A DNA stretch of 64,000 nucleotides from Gilvimarinus polysaccharolyticus (GCF_001187555.1 NZ_LFIJ01000001.1:956169-1020168); one strand, 5' to 3'. Positions 44,807 through 55,466 are shown, numbered from the stretch's first letter. The notes: generated by a model from the sequence alone, not told the origin. A program made the numbers and translations.

Positions 44807-45892
44807 TTAGCTGTTGCGCTTGCTCAGTATAGGCTTGATTTTATCGCGCATAGCGTGCAAGGCTTTTACCGTGCTGTCCCAATCAATACAGGCATCGGTT
44901 ACCGATACACCGTATTGGAGCTGGCTTAAATCTTCGGGAATGCTTTGGTTTCCCTCGCCAATGTTGCTTTCGATCATTAGCCCGATAATAGATTTATTAC
45001 CCTCAACGATCTGGTTGGCAACATTCTCCATTACCAGAGGCTGTAGGTTGTGATCTTTGTTGGAGTTGGCGTGGCTGCAGTCGACCATAATGTTAGGTGT
45101 GATTTTGGCTTTGTTGAGCTCGCCTTCACACATAGCAACGCTAACTGAATCGTAATTAGGCTTGCCGTTACCGCCGCGTAATACTACGTGGCCATAAGGG
45201 TTGCCGCGAGTACGGATAATAGAAACCTGACCCTCGGTGTTAATGCCCAAAAAGCGGTGCGGTTTAGAGACCGACTGCAATGCATTAATGGCAACGGTTA
45301 AGCCGCCATCAGTGCCATTTTTAAAACCTACCGCCGACGACAGGCCGCTGGCCATTTCTCGGTGAGTTTGCGACTCAGTGGTGCGTGCGCCAATGGCTGA
45401 CCAGCTTATTAAGTCGTGCAGATACTGAGGTGAAATCGGATCGAGTGCCTCGGTTGCCGTGGGTAGACCCAGTTCGGCAATGTCCAGCAATAATCTGCGA
45501 CCGATGTGCAAACCTTCTTGAATCTTAAAAGAATCGTTGAGGTAAGGGTCGTTGATCAGTCCTTTCCAGCCTACAGTGGTGCGAGGTTTTTCAAAATACA
45601 CGCGCATAACCACATAAATGCTGTCGCTCACTTCATCGGCCAACGTTTTTAATCGAGCGGCATAATCTTTGGCCGCTTCTACGTCATGGATAGAGCAGGG
45701 GCCGATGACCACAAAGATACGCGGATCTTTACGGTCGAGAATATTGCGAATAGTGTCGCGGCCTTCGGTAATCGCTTGCCGGGCCTTATCGCTTAAGGGC
45801 AGCTCGCGCTTAAGCTCGGCTGGCGAGATCAACAGCTCTTGCGAGACGACATTTAAATCGTCAACGGCAGCATCTTGTGTTGCATTAGACAT
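44807..45892 (-). CDS. aroG: 3-deoxy-7-phosphoheptulonate synthase (DAHP synthase, class I)
   Basis: The enzyme joins phosphoenolpyruvate and erythrose 4-phosphate, the first step of the shikimate pathway. The 361-residue class I enzyme shows VVIGPCSIHDVEAAKDYA near 60, YFEKPRTTVGWKGLINDP near 95, GARTTESQTHRE near 165 and DCSHANSNKDH near 265. The N-terminal extension is the amino-acid feedback site, but I cannot tell whether Phe, Tyr or Trp acts. The ATG at 45892 has the usual start; 45907 is also in frame. Confidence 0.93.
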   Translation of the reverse strand: MSNATQDAAVDDLNVVSQELLISPAELKRELPLSDKARQAITEGRDTIRNILDRKDPRIFVVIGPCSIHDVEAAKDYAARLKTLADEVSDSIYVVMRVYFEKPRTTVGWKGLINDPYLNDSFKIQEGLHIGRRLLLDIAELGLPTATEALDPISPQYLHDLISWSAIGARTTESQTHREMASGLSSAVGFKNGTDGGLTVAINALQSVSKPHRFLGINTEGQVSIIRTRGNPYGHVVLRGGNGKPNYDSVSVAMCEGELNKAKITPNIMVDCSHANSNKDHNLQPLVMENVANQIVEGNKSIIGLMIESNIGEGNQSIPEDLSQLQYGVSVTDACIDWDSTVKALHAMRDKIKPILSKRNS

Positions 45893-46048
45893 CAGCGTTC
45901 CAGTCATTAATATGTGATGGTTAAGTAGGGCAGGTTACACCCTTTTTTTGATTAATAGTGATCAAGAGCGCCTATTGTACTGAAACTTCTCACCTTTTTG
46001 TGGATGTTGTGGATGTTTTTTGTTATTGCCTCGATAGAAAACCTAAAT

Positions 46049-49000
46049 CTATGGTGTGTCACCGATAGGTATTTCGATAAGCTGTTGGTCGCTTGCCAAA
46101 AATGGGCAGTAAAGCGCCATCGTTAATGGCAGTGATTCTTCGTTAAATAGGTCGCGATAGCGCTCTAGCTGTTCGCGATACTCCGCTATCAGTGTTTCCT
46201 GAAATGCCTCTGTGCTTTGGCCGATTGCAGGCTCAGAGGTTTTGTAATCAATAATCCAGCGTCGATTATCGGCGATAAAGGTACGGTCGATAATTTGTTG
46301 CGCAAAACCTTTGCCGCGCGGACTGACATAGCCAGCTTCACTGGCGGCTTGTTGGTGCTGCGCCAAGACCCAGCGGCCAGTGGGGCTGTTGAGTGTATTG
46401 TTAATGGCGCGAGTAACGCGTCCAAGAGCCTCGGGTAAAGCATCACTGCCAACACCTTGATGCAGCAGTAGCAGCCGCCAGCGAGAGTTTTGCGCTTGGC
46501 TGTACGCACTGCTGTTATCGGGCAGTGGTTGTTTCGAGAGTGCGTCATAAATACTGTGAATAACCGTGCCAGTTAAGCGCGCCGTGGTATTGGCGCGGGT
46601 TTCTCGGCTGGGGATGTTGTCTTGCTCGGTGTGCTCGCGGCCGCGTAGATGTGCAAGCCGGGTATTATCTTGCGCGTTAGGGAGCTGCCAATCACCAGCT
46701 AAGCGACGAATAAAACCTGGCTCTATTGAGGTTGTCACAGAGTCCGCAGTGACGTTGCTTAGCAATTCATCGGCACTGCGGGCCGCCTGTGCCACCTGTG
46801 GCCAAATGTGCTGCAACATACCGCCTGGGGTGGTTTCCGCTAGGCTTTTATCAGATTTTCGGCTACTACAGCCCAATAAGTACAGTCGTTCTATCGCGCG
46901 GGTGCAGCCCACGTACAGCAGTCGTGTTGCCTCGTAGTTGTCTTGTTGGCGCTGTTCGTATTTTAAATGCTGGTACAGGGCACCGTGATTTTCCCCTGCG
47001 GGGGCCAGTGGGCCTAACAGCAGTTGTGGCTCGCCTGCTGCCGATAGGCGTTCACGCCATAATAATAAAGATTTGCCGTCTGATCGGGTGGGGCGATCCA
47101 GCCCCGGAATAATAACAGTGTCGAACTCCAAGCCTTTTGATTTGTGCAGCGTCATAATTTGCACCGGATTTTGCTCGTCACTAGCGCCAGTATCTGTGGC
47201 CATCGGTGCGGCAAATAAGCGATTAAGGCCTCGATCAAATCCGGCCCAGTCTTCGATGCCCGCGGCGCAGTCAAACTTGTCGATCAGTGTAAAAAATGCC
47301 TCGGCATCTTCGTGATCCGTGGCATTTAACAAGCCCGCCGGGCCGCCAAGCTCTGCCCATGCCCCCCACAGCCATTCGCGTAAACTTAAACGGCCGGCGT
47401 TATTTAATGTGGCCTTCATAATCGCGGCAACGCGCTCTAACCGGTGGCGCCCCGCAGCGCTTAGAGCGGTTAACGCCTGAGGGTTTTGTAACTGTTGCCA
47501 GATGAACGGCAACTCCATCGCATCGCGCGGACCGGGCTCGGAGTAAGGTGCGTGGGCGAGTGTATGTAGGTCGTGCAAGTCCAAGCCACACCAAGGTGCA
47601 CGCAGCATTGCCAGCCAAGCAATTCTGTCATCGGGGCGCAGCAGTGCCCGAGTTAGCGAGGTTAAATCTCGTATCACCATTCGGCTTGCCAGTGAGTCGA
47701 TAGAGTTTGCCTGATACGTAATGCCGGCGTTGCTCAACTCACTGATAATAAGCTGCAAATGGCTACGGCCGCGCCCTAACACGGCAATGCTACCATTTGG
47801 ATTGCGTATCTTTGCTTGGCGTATCAGCTCAACCGCGGCGCGAGCCTCACATAGTCTGGCAAGCTCTGCACTGCGGGCACCGGGTTCATCTTGCTCGGCT
47901 TTAGGGGCAAAGGTGCTGATATAAACCTCGACCGCAGCATCAGGCTGGCAAGGCTTAAACGCACTAGAGGGGGTGTAGCTAACCGCGCCGCGGGAAATAT
48001 CGTCAGCCGCTGGAAATGCAGATTGGAATGTGTCGTTAACCCAATTGACCACCCCGCCATAGGAGCGGAAATTCACCTCTAAATCCACAGCATTTAAGGC
48101 AACCTGACCGATACCCTCGTGCCGAGCTTGCAAAAAAAGGCCTACATTAGCGTTGCGAAATCCGTAGCACGATTGCATACCATCACCGACGATAAACAAT
48201 GTGCGGCCGTCGTCGGTTTGCCAGCCAGCGGTGAGTTTTTCCAGTAAATGCAGTTGTGGCAGCGAAGTGTCTTGAAACTCGTCAACTAAAATATGTTTGA
48301 TTTGATAATCCAGTTTAAGTGCTAGCTCGCTCGGATCATCACTGTCGCCCAGCGCTTGTAGTGCCGCTAAGGTGACTTGGGTGAAGTCTGTTGCGCCCAA
48401 CTCGGCAAAACTTAGCCATAGTTGCGCCGCCAGCTGCGGCAATAATCGTGTCAGGCAGGCCAGCACTTGCCACTCGTCGTCTTGGTATTCAGTGGGCGGT
48501 AAGGTGTTCAGCTCGTTAATCAACTGCAACGCGTCTGGTGCCAGAGTCAGCTGCTCAATCAGCTCTTTAAAGCGCTCTTTAAGTGGTTTGCCGGCAGCTC
48601 CTGCAGGAATTCCTTGAGCGACGGTGACGGACTTGCGCCATTCGCCTTTGCCGGTTAATAAAAAATCGGCAAGCAAGCACCACTCGGCTAAAGCGCTTGG
48701 TTCGGCCGCCGGTAAAGCTTTAATGCCCGCTAGTGCGGCGAGCGGCGCATCGGGTTTGTGTTCGCTTAAATAGCTGGCGGCGCTGTCGAGTAATAAACAC
48801 AGTTCGCTCGCGATGGGTTGTAATGTGCGCTGCAAACGCTGCAAATGCTCGCGGCATAACTGCGTTAAGGTCGCCTCTAAAAAGCGCCGTGCTTGCTCGC
48901 TGGAGGCCATAATAACTGGGCCGAGCCACTGTTCGCGTTTTTGCAGTAGGGCTACAAACAGTGCCTGCAAACTGTCGAGGTTATTATCGAGGTGACGGCA

Positions 49001-49546
49001 AAGGTGAATTAAATCGTCGCGGTAACTAACGTCTTGCTCGATTGATTGCAAAAATGTCTGAGCTGCTTCGCGGTAAGCTGTTTCGGCATCCTCTAATGTT
49101 GGTGGTATGGCGCCTAGCTCACTGTCAAAAGGCAGTTGTGAGGCAATCGAGCGGCACAGGCCGTCGATGGTTTGGACCCGCAATCTATTAGGGTTGTGTA
49201 GCACTTGCCAATTAAGTTGTTTATCGCGCTGCATTACCGCGCGAGCGCTGTGCCACAGTGCTCGCTCATGTTCAGATTCAGGCTCTATATCACTCTCGGC
49301 ACGTTCAAGCGCGGCCAACAGGCGCTCTTGCATCTCGCTGGCGGCTTTATTGGTAAAGGTGATGGCCAAGACCTCTTCGGGCGCATCGACCGTGAGCAGT
49401 AATTTAAGAATACGGTGTGTCAGTAGCCCCGTTTTCCCCGAGCCGGCCGGCGCAGCGACAGCAAACGAGTGGCGCGGGTCAAGTGCTTGTTGGCGCACAT
49501 GGGCATCGCGCGGTTCGTTAACGCTGGGGGTATTCGTTACGGTCAT
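46049..49546 (-). CDS. UvrD/RecB-type helicase-nuclease (AddA-like)
   Basis: The 1165-residue superfamily 1A helicase carries a C-terminal nuclease. The Walker A AAPAGSGKTG lies at about 31-40, AITFTNKAASEM near 65, the DEFQDTS motif II near 415, and the motif V/VI region (MTLHKSKGLEFD; LLYVGCTRA) later. A PD-(D/E)XK domain near the end has WIIDYKTSEP. The ATG at 49546 overlaps the upstream gene stop (ATGA) and has AGGAG before it. With its neighbour it forms an AddAB-like pair for processing double-strand breaks; relatives carry both genes together. Confidence 0.88.
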   Translation of the reverse strand: MTVTNTPSVNEPRDAHVRQQALDPRHSFAVAAPAGSGKTGLLTHRILKLLLTVDAPEEVLAITFTNKAASEMQERLLAALERAESDIEPESEHERALWHSARAVMQRDKQLNWQVLHNPNRLRVQTIDGLCRSIASQLPFDSELGAIPPTLEDAETAYREAAQTFLQSIEQDVSYRDDLIHLCRHLDNNLDSLQALFVALLQKREQWLGPVIMASSEQARRFLEATLTQLCREHLQRLQRTLQPIASELCLLLDSAASYLSEHKPDAPLAALAGIKALPAAEPSALAEWCLLADFLLTGKGEWRKSVTVAQGIPAGAAGKPLKERFKELIEQLTLAPDALQLINELNTLPPTEYQDDEWQVLACLTRLLPQLAAQLWLSFAELGATDFTQVTLAALQALGDSDDPSELALKLDYQIKHILVDEFQDTSLPQLHLLEKLTAGWQTDDGRTLFIVGDGMQSCYGFRNANVGLFLQARHEGIGQVALNAVDLEVNFRSYGGVVNWVNDTFQSAFPAADDISRGAVSYTPSSAFKPCQPDAAVEVYISTFAPKAEQDEPGARSAELARLCEARAAVELIRQAKIRNPNGSIAVLGRGRSHLQLIISELSNAGITYQANSIDSLASRMVIRDLTSLTRALLRPDDRIAWLAMLRAPWCGLDLHDLHTLAHAPYSEPGPRDAMELPFIWQQLQNPQALTALSAAGRHRLERVAAIMKATLNNAGRLSLREWLWGAWAELGGPAGLLNATDHEDAEAFFTLIDKFDCAAGIEDWAGFDRGLNRLFAAPMATDTGASDEQNPVQIMTLHKSKGLEFDTVIIPGLDRPTRSDGKSLLLWRERLSAAGEPQLLLGPLAPAGENHGALYQHLKYEQRQQDNYEATRLLYVGCTRAIERLYLLGCSSRKSDKSLAETTPGGMLQHIWPQVAQAARSADELLSNVTADSVTTSIEPGFIRRLAGDWQLPNAQDNTRLAHLRGREHTEQDNIPSRETRANTTARLTGTVIHSIYDALSKQPLPDNSSAYSQAQNSRWRLLLLHQGVGSDALPEALGRVTRAINNTLNSPTGRWVLAQHQQAASEAGYVSPRGKGFAQQIIDRTFIADNRRWIIDYKTSEPAIGQSTEAFQETLIAEYREQLERYRDLFNEESLPLTMALYCPFLASDQQLIEIPIGDTP

Positions 49547-52257
49547 GGTAAGCATGCTCCTGAAGTCTGCAACCACTGGGAGATGTCTGTCAGCTCATCG
49601 GCGCGGGTGAGGCCCTCTAGCTCGCTGTCATAGGCGCGCGCACTTTTGTTGCGATAATCAACCACTGCCCAAGCGTCGCGAAACTCTTGGGCAAGTTCGG
49701 CCAGTCGCCGCTGCCAATCGTCTAATTGCTCGCGCCATTGCTCGTCGGGTAGGTCTTCTATACCGTCAATTCCGGTGGCGTGGCCAAGACCGGCAAAGCG
49801 CAGAGCGTTGGCATTTATTTGCGCAAAAGCGATAGCTTGAGCGCCACCTTCGGCGAGGGTGCAAGCGTATAAGGGCAGTTGAGGGTCGGTAAATTTATGG
49901 TTCTGCCAGTTAGCGGTATTTACTTGGCCGGTTTTGTAATCAATGATGAGTGGCCCATTGCCGCCTTCAAGCTGATCAATACGGTCGACCCTAACGCTTA
50001 ACTCTAAACCTTCAAAGTTCAGTGTGTGTTGGGTTTCTATTTCTTGAATGACAAATGGCTCGCGAGTGCGCTCAAGCGCTAACCAGTCACCCAGCAGTTG
50101 TGTTAAACGCTCTGTTTCTAGCTGGCGGAACATCGCTCCGATTTCAGCGCCACGGCTTTTCCCTGTGTTGTTCACGGCGTTACTGCAGGCGCTTACCACG
50201 ATAGCTTTCAGTGCGTCGTTAGTCAGTGTGGCTAGTGCAGCAGAATTTTGTAACTGCTGCCATACCTCGGCTAGCGCATCGTGCAGTACGTTACCGCGTT
50301 CGATAGCTGAAAACCCCAGGGTTGCTTCACTTGGGCTGCTGGCTCCTAAGCGATAGCGCACAAATGCGATAAACGGGCAGGTTGCTTGAGCTTTAAATAA
50401 GCCGGCACCGCCGCGTACTTTGGGATTGCTCAGCGCCGGGCCGTAGCGGCAGTCGACGGCCTCGAATTTGCCCGAGGCCGTCAGTAAGCGGTAGTACTCG
50501 GCACGCATAGATTCACCGGTAATGCCTAATGCCTGTGGCTCGATGGCGCTTAGCTCGGTAATTAAGCTGCTGGGCTTAAGTGGTTGGTCATCGGCATTGG
50601 CGCCATGACTAAACACTACTTGGGGGGCACAGTGCTTAAAGTTTTCGGTAAGACGCGCAGCGTAGGCCAGCTCGCGCTCGGCGCTGGCGTTGGGCATTTG
50701 CCAGTCACGCTGCAGGTTGATTGGCAAAAGTGGATTGGGCGCAGGAGCTGGGGGCCAGGCGCGGTGGTTCATTCCTAAGATCCAGCAGTGACTAAAACTT
50801 AGCCCAGATGCCTCAAGTGCTCCTAAAATCTGAATAGGTGAGTCGGGGGTTTGAGCTTGGAAATGCGTTTTGTCGGCGCTGCGACGCAGCAAGTCGGTCA
50901 CCTCATATAAGCTAAAAAGAGGCTGTACTTGAGTCAGGCTTAGCAGTTCATTGTGCAGCTCGTACCACTGTTTAATTTGCTGAAACTCAATGCTGTCGAG
51001 TGCCCGAGTGCCGGGCCAGCCTAGCTGATCGAGGTAGCCCATGGCGCGCTCTAGCCAATGTGACAAGTTGTGTTTATGATGCCGCTCGCGCTCGATTTCG
51101 CTGGCGATTTGCAGTTGCCGTGATAACCCCGACTCCAGCTCAGGGTGCTTTTGTGTCAACTGCTCCAGTAGATAGCGCAGGTTGGCGATACTAAGCTTTT
51201 GCCTGCCAGTGTGACGGATGCGCTTGATCAGTGCCGCGCGCAATGCTCGCTCAGTGCTTGAATCACCCCAAAAATCATTGTTCAGTAATCGGCAAATACG
51301 CTCTATCGGCTGTGCCTGAAGTGCAAAAGCCAGCCAATCGAGCGCTGTACGAATGACTGCTGCGCTGCCTAGCGGTGTGCCACTGGAAAAGTTAAAAGGC
51401 GCTACAGTACGGGGTTTACCTGGTTGACAGGCCAGCGGCTCAAAGATTTCTTTAAAAATACGCTCTACCCGAGAGCGTTGTTGCCCTAAGTCGGGCACCA
51501 CAATGCCGATTACGGCCTCGGGGGTTGCTGCAAGAATAGTGTCGGCCCAATGAGCGGCGGCGCGGACTTCAGCATCAAAATCGTTTAATGCGCATCGCAC
51601 CGGTAAGGTTTGCTTATATAGTTGGCTGTTAACTTGGGTGGCGTTTGGCAGCGCGCCATCAAGTAAGCGTTGTGCCAGCGGTGTCAAATTGTCAAAACCA
51701 TACAGTAAGGCATTGGTCTCGGGGGTAAGCTCGCCGCTGATGAAAGCCCGTAGTAGCAGAGTTTGAGCTTGTTCTGGGCTCACCAGCTGGCAGCGCGTTA
51801 GCGCTTGCCGATATTGTGCCAGCCAGCTTATAAACGTGCCGGCATTGGGGCGATGTTCACTCGCAGCCAGTAGCTCGGCATCTGGACAGCACCAGGCATC
51901 TAGGCTTTGACGGGCAGACTCGGCGGTACTGGCAAGCTCACGCTGACGCAGTAGACGGCCGGCATTACTGCCTGCTATTACTTGCTCCCACAGCGCTAGG
52001 CTTTGCCAGCTGTTGGCAATAGTGCCCTCAAGCTCGGTGTTGCCATTTAATAACAGAGCCTGCCACTGCTGCTCGATCCATTGGCGCAAACTAAGGATGC
52101 GCGGTTGCGGCCACACTTTAAGGCCTTGTTGTTGTGCTTTAAATTGATGAAAAGCACGTAGGATTTGATTGCGCTGGCGGTTGTTAGCGGTTAACACTAA
52201 AGTGTCGTGCTCTAGCGCTTCGCGAAGCGGTTCTATGTTAAATAGTACGGCCGCCAT
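49543..52257 (-). CDS. PD-(D/E)XK nuclease-family DNA repair protein (AddB-like)
   Basis: The 904-residue partner of the helicase-nuclease has an inactive-looking helicase-like N-terminus and a C-terminal RecB-type nuclease: ERGNVLHDALAEVW near 660 and LIIDYKTGQVN near 790 bear the catalytic Asp and Lys. It resembles the family annotated as probable DNA repair protein (TIGR03623). The gene is followed by the helicase with a 4-base overlap, so the subunits are coupled. No cysteine iron-sulfur cluster like that of Bacillus AddB is obvious. Confidence 0.85.
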   Translation of the reverse strand: MAAVLFNIEPLREALEHDTLVLTANNRQRNQILRAFHQFKAQQQGLKVWPQPRILSLRQWIEQQWQALLLNGNTELEGTIANSWQSLALWEQVIAGSNAGRLLRQRELASTAESARQSLDAWCCPDAELLAASEHRPNAGTFISWLAQYRQALTRCQLVSPEQAQTLLLRAFISGELTPETNALLYGFDNLTPLAQRLLDGALPNATQVNSQLYKQTLPVRCALNDFDAEVRAAAHWADTILAATPEAVIGIVVPDLGQQRSRVERIFKEIFEPLACQPGKPRTVAPFNFSSGTPLGSAAVIRTALDWLAFALQAQPIERICRLLNNDFWGDSSTERALRAALIKRIRHTGRQKLSIANLRYLLEQLTQKHPELESGLSRQLQIASEIERERHHKHNLSHWLERAMGYLDQLGWPGTRALDSIEFQQIKQWYELHNELLSLTQVQPLFSLYEVTDLLRRSADKTHFQAQTPDSPIQILGALEASGLSFSHCWILGMNHRAWPPAPAPNPLLPINLQRDWQMPNASAERELAYAARLTENFKHCAPQVVFSHGANADDQPLKPSSLITELSAIEPQALGITGESMRAEYYRLLTASGKFEAVDCRYGPALSNPKVRGGAGLFKAQATCPFIAFVRYRLGASSPSEATLGFSAIERGNVLHDALAEVWQQLQNSAALATLTNDALKAIVVSACSNAVNNTGKSRGAEIGAMFRQLETERLTQLLGDWLALERTREPFVIQEIETQHTLNFEGLELSVRVDRIDQLEGGNGPLIIDYKTGQVNTANWQNHKFTDPQLPLYACTLAEGGAQAIAFAQINANALRFAGLGHATGIDGIEDLPDEQWREQLDDWQRRLAELAQEFRDAWAVVDYRNKSARAYDSELEGLTRADELTDISQWLQTSGACLP

Positions 52258-52443
52258 AACATCTCCTTGGGCTGGGTGGGCCGCAGCAGTTTACGTTGTC
52301 ATAAGCCCGTCGGGCAAGCCGCTTGAGCTAGGCGTTGGTCGCGGGCATTAATCGTGTAAAATGACTTTTTTGATGCCAGTAGGTAAATCTCTAAAGGCGC
52401 CAAAGCAACAGCGATAACCCTATTGTTTCATCCAGGAGGTCTA

Positions 52444-55400
52444 TTGAAACCTTTTATCCGCTCATTAAACGCAAAGCTTTTGCTGGTGGTTTTCGGCTTT
52501 GTCGTCCTTAGCGGGATTATAGGCGCTATTCGGGTGGGCTTTGGTGAAACCCAGCGGATTCAAGCTTTATACGACAATCGTTTACAGGCTCTCTCTACCC
52601 GTTATAACAGCTACCTTGAAAGTGAGTTAGACAGCCGTCTACAGGCACTGCAAGCGGCCCGGCAAGTGTTACAGGAAGATTTAGCTAAAGATTTCTCTGG
52701 CTCGTTAAATATTGCGAACTATCGTGACGTCGATGGTGCTTACCGGCTTTACTCTGCACGCTCCGCGGTTTTTGTTCCCCCCGATACCGAGGTGACGGAT
52801 CTACTGAATCATCAAGTTGCTGCGAGCGGGAAAAGTTGGGATTACATTGCGCCGGTGTTAACCCACGCTTTCAGTGGGTTATATTTTATCAGTACCGAAC
52901 GGGTATCACGGGCTTGGCCAAGTACTATTGTGAGCGCTCACCGGCCAGATCATGATGTGACCCAAGAGATATTTTTTACAACAGCGACCCCGGCAAATAA
53001 TCCCGAGCGTGAGGCGCGTTGGACACCCATCTATTTTGATGTTTACAGCAAAGTTTGGATGACCTCTTTAGTGCTGCCGGTTTACATGGATGATGTGTTT
53101 GTCGGTGTCGTTGGGGGCGATATTAATGTCACTTATCTGCTTGAAAAGCTGGATGACCTCGATGCCGACGGCAATCAGATTGAGGCATTTATTTTTAATC
53201 GCCAAGCCGAGCTTATTTTGCACAGCAAATCGTCAACCCATGACGATGCAAATGCTGCTTATCCGGCTTTAAAAACCGACAGCCGTCAAGACCAAATTTT
53301 AGCTGAGTACATGCATAAAGTTGTCAATAATGACTTGCTGTTGGGCACTATATATCGTCAAAAAATTACCGGCGGCCAGTTGAATGTTGTGGCTAATCGC
53401 TTAACTCAAATGGATTGGATCATCAGTTTTTATTATCCGCAATCTGTTATTGCTAACGCCTTTCAGCAATCTATGTTGGCGGTGTACGCCAATATTATGA
53501 TGTTGGCGGTGTTTTTGTTTGTTGTGTTGTTTTTTAGTATTCGGCGCCTTGTTACTTATCGTATTCGGGCGCTGGCAGACGCTACCGAAAAAATTGATAG
53601 AGATCGTTGGTATTTGAGCGTGCCTGAGGTTGGCTATGATGAAATAGGCCGGCTGGGTAGAAGTATCAATAATATGCTGGATCAAATTAGGCATTTGGTG
53701 CGAGGTCTCGACGATAAAATTGTTTTGCTGGATAAGGCTGGGGCTGAGTCGCGCAAGTTAATGAGCGCGATTGAAAACAGTGTTAGCTTAGTGGCCATTT
53801 TAAATAAAGACTGGCAGTTGGATTATGCCAATACGCAATATTGGCAAGTCACCGGTTACAACCTTGATGAGCACTGCGAGAAGTATCAAGCGTTGTTGTT
53901 GTCTCCGCAAAATACACAGCAAATCACTATCGAGAATATTAAAACCGAGATTCTGTCGGGCAAGCCTAGAGTGAAAGGTGAGGACACCGGGCAGTGGCAG
54001 GCTGAGTATTTAGCTGAAACAGGGCGTGGCGAACAGTTTTGGATAATACAAACGATCACCGCCATTATGGGGGACAACCAAGAACCCGAGTTCTATGTTT
54101 GTGTCGGCCAAGATATTTCTGATTTAAAAGCGCAGCAGCAAGAAGTTGAAAAGCTCGCTTACTACGATCATTTAACTGGCTTAGCTAATCGTACAGAGTT
54201 TAAGCGGCTGTTAGGCCGGGCGTTACAGCGCGGTCAGCGTGTTGGCAACAAAGTGGCGCTTTTCTATCTTGACTTGGATCACTTTAAACGCATAAACGAT
54301 ACTTTTGGTCATGAAGCTGGCGATCAGCTATTAACAGAAGTTTCGCGTCGCTTAAAAAGAGAGCTGCGTGATGATGATGTGGTTGCGCGTCTTGGTGGGG
54401 ATGAGTTTGCGGTATTGCTCGATCAGGTCGAGAGTCCACAGTATGCTTATGTGGTTGCAAACAAAATTATCAACACACTCAATAAGCCTATTGAGCTGCA
54501 AGGTAAAGAGGTGGTGGTTGGCGTTAGTATTGGTATTACCATGGCGCCCGATGACAGTAATCATATAGATAATCTGATGAAAAATGCGGACTTGGCTATG
54601 TATCAAGCTAAGTATAAAGGCCGCAATGCTTTTCAGTTTTACACCTCGGATATGAACCTTGCCGTAGAGCAGCGTTTAACCGTAGAGCGCGAAATGCGCG
54701 CGGCCCTTAAAAGTGGCCAGTTCGAACTTTATTACCAACCTGTTGTTGATTTGGTCACAGGTAAAATTGTGGCAGCCGAAGCCTTGGTTCGCTGGAATCA
54801 CCCGACCCGAGGCCTAGTACTACCTGGGGAGTTTATTCCCGCAGCAGAAGATTCGGGCTTAATTGTACCTTTGGGTAAATGGGTGTTAAAAACGGCTTGT
54901 TATCAGGCCAAGCTTATTCAAAAGTCGATGCAGCGTAAGTTTAGTATGTCGGTTAATTTATCGGCGCGGCAGCTAAATGATACCAGCTTTTTAGATAACT
55001 TAGATCGAATACTTGAGGCGACCTCCTTACCCCCTGAAAGCTTAGTGCTTGAGGTTACTGAGAGCACGTTAATGGAAGATGCGGAAAATGTAATTCCTAG
55101 ATTAGAAAAGTTACGCTTAAAAGGCTGTTCGCTGGCGATTGATGATTTTGGTACAGGTTATTCGTCTCTGAGTTATTTAAAGCGTTTACCGATCAATAGT
55201 TTAAAAGTAGATCGGAGTTTTGTTAAAGATTTACCCGATGATGAAGAAGATAGAGCGATTACATCGCTGATTGTTGCGATGGCTAACTCACTGCGTTATA
55301 GAGTGGTGGTAGAAGGCGTTGAGACCGATCAGCAGCACCGATTTTTAACCGAGTGCGGTTGTCATTTTGGCCAAGGTTACCTTTATAGTCGCCCATTGCC

Positions 55401-55446
55401 CGCTGATCAGTTGATGGCGTTATTGTTTGATGATGTCACCTATTAA
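52444..55446 (+). CDS. Cyclic-di-GMP sensor protein: dCache, HAMP, PAS, GGDEF and EAL
   Basis: The protein has 1000 residues. The order is: membrane helix at about 11-31, periplasmic dCache-type sensor at about 35-340, second helix at about 346-366, HAMP at about 367-420, PAS at about 440-560, GGDEF at about 570-735 and EAL at about 745-995. The diguanylate cyclase has GGDEF at 651-655 and an inhibitory RxxD site at 642-645; the phosphodiesterase has EAL at 779-781 and DDFGTGYSSL. Both look active, so it may switch between making and breaking c-di-GMP. The start is TTG at 52444, set by AGGAGG at 52434-52439. It is divergent from the repair genes. Confidence 0.93.
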   Translation: MKPFIRSLNAKLLLVVFGFVVLSGIIGAIRVGFGETQRIQALYDNRLQALSTRYNSYLESELDSRLQALQAARQVLQEDLAKDFSGSLNIANYRDVDGAYRLYSARSAVFVPPDTEVTDLLNHQVAASGKSWDYIAPVLTHAFSGLYFISTERVSRAWPSTIVSAHRPDHDVTQEIFFTTATPANNPEREARWTPIYFDVYSKVWMTSLVLPVYMDDVFVGVVGGDINVTYLLEKLDDLDADGNQIEAFIFNRQAELILHSKSSTHDDANAAYPALKTDSRQDQILAEYMHKVVNNDLLLGTIYRQKITGGQLNVVANRLTQMDWIISFYYPQSVIANAFQQSMLAVYANIMMLAVFLFVVLFFSIRRLVTYRIRALADATEKIDRDRWYLSVPEVGYDEIGRLGRSINNMLDQIRHLVRGLDDKIVLLDKAGAESRKLMSAIENSVSLVAILNKDWQLDYANTQYWQVTGYNLDEHCEKYQALLLSPQNTQQITIENIKTEILSGKPRVKGEDTGQWQAEYLAETGRGEQFWIIQTITAIMGDNQEPEFYVCVGQDISDLKAQQQEVEKLAYYDHLTGLANRTEFKRLLGRALQRGQRVGNKVALFYLDLDHFKRINDTFGHEAGDQLLTEVSRRLKRELRDDDVVARLGGDEFAVLLDQVESPQYAYVVANKIINTLNKPIELQGKEVVVGVSIGITMAPDDSNHIDNLMKNADLAMYQAKYKGRNAFQFYTSDMNLAVEQRLTVEREMRAALKSGQFELYYQPVVDLVTGKIVAAEALVRWNHPTRGLVLPGEFIPAAEDSGLIVPLGKWVLKTACYQAKLIQKSMQRKFSMSVNLSARQLNDTSFLDNLDRILEATSLPPESLVLEVTESTLMEDAENVIPRLEKLRLKGCSLAIDDFGTGYSSLSYLKRLPINSLKVDRSFVKDLPDDEEDRAITSLIVAMANSLRYRVVVEGVETDQQHRFLTECGCHFGQGYLYSRPLPADQLMALLFDDVTY

Positions 55447-55466
55447 GAGCTCATCATTGGTGATGG

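Noticed and set aside
45948-45965. Dyad TTGAT-ATCAA upstream of aroG as a TyrR/TrpR operator
   Set aside because: It is short and does not match either known operator well.
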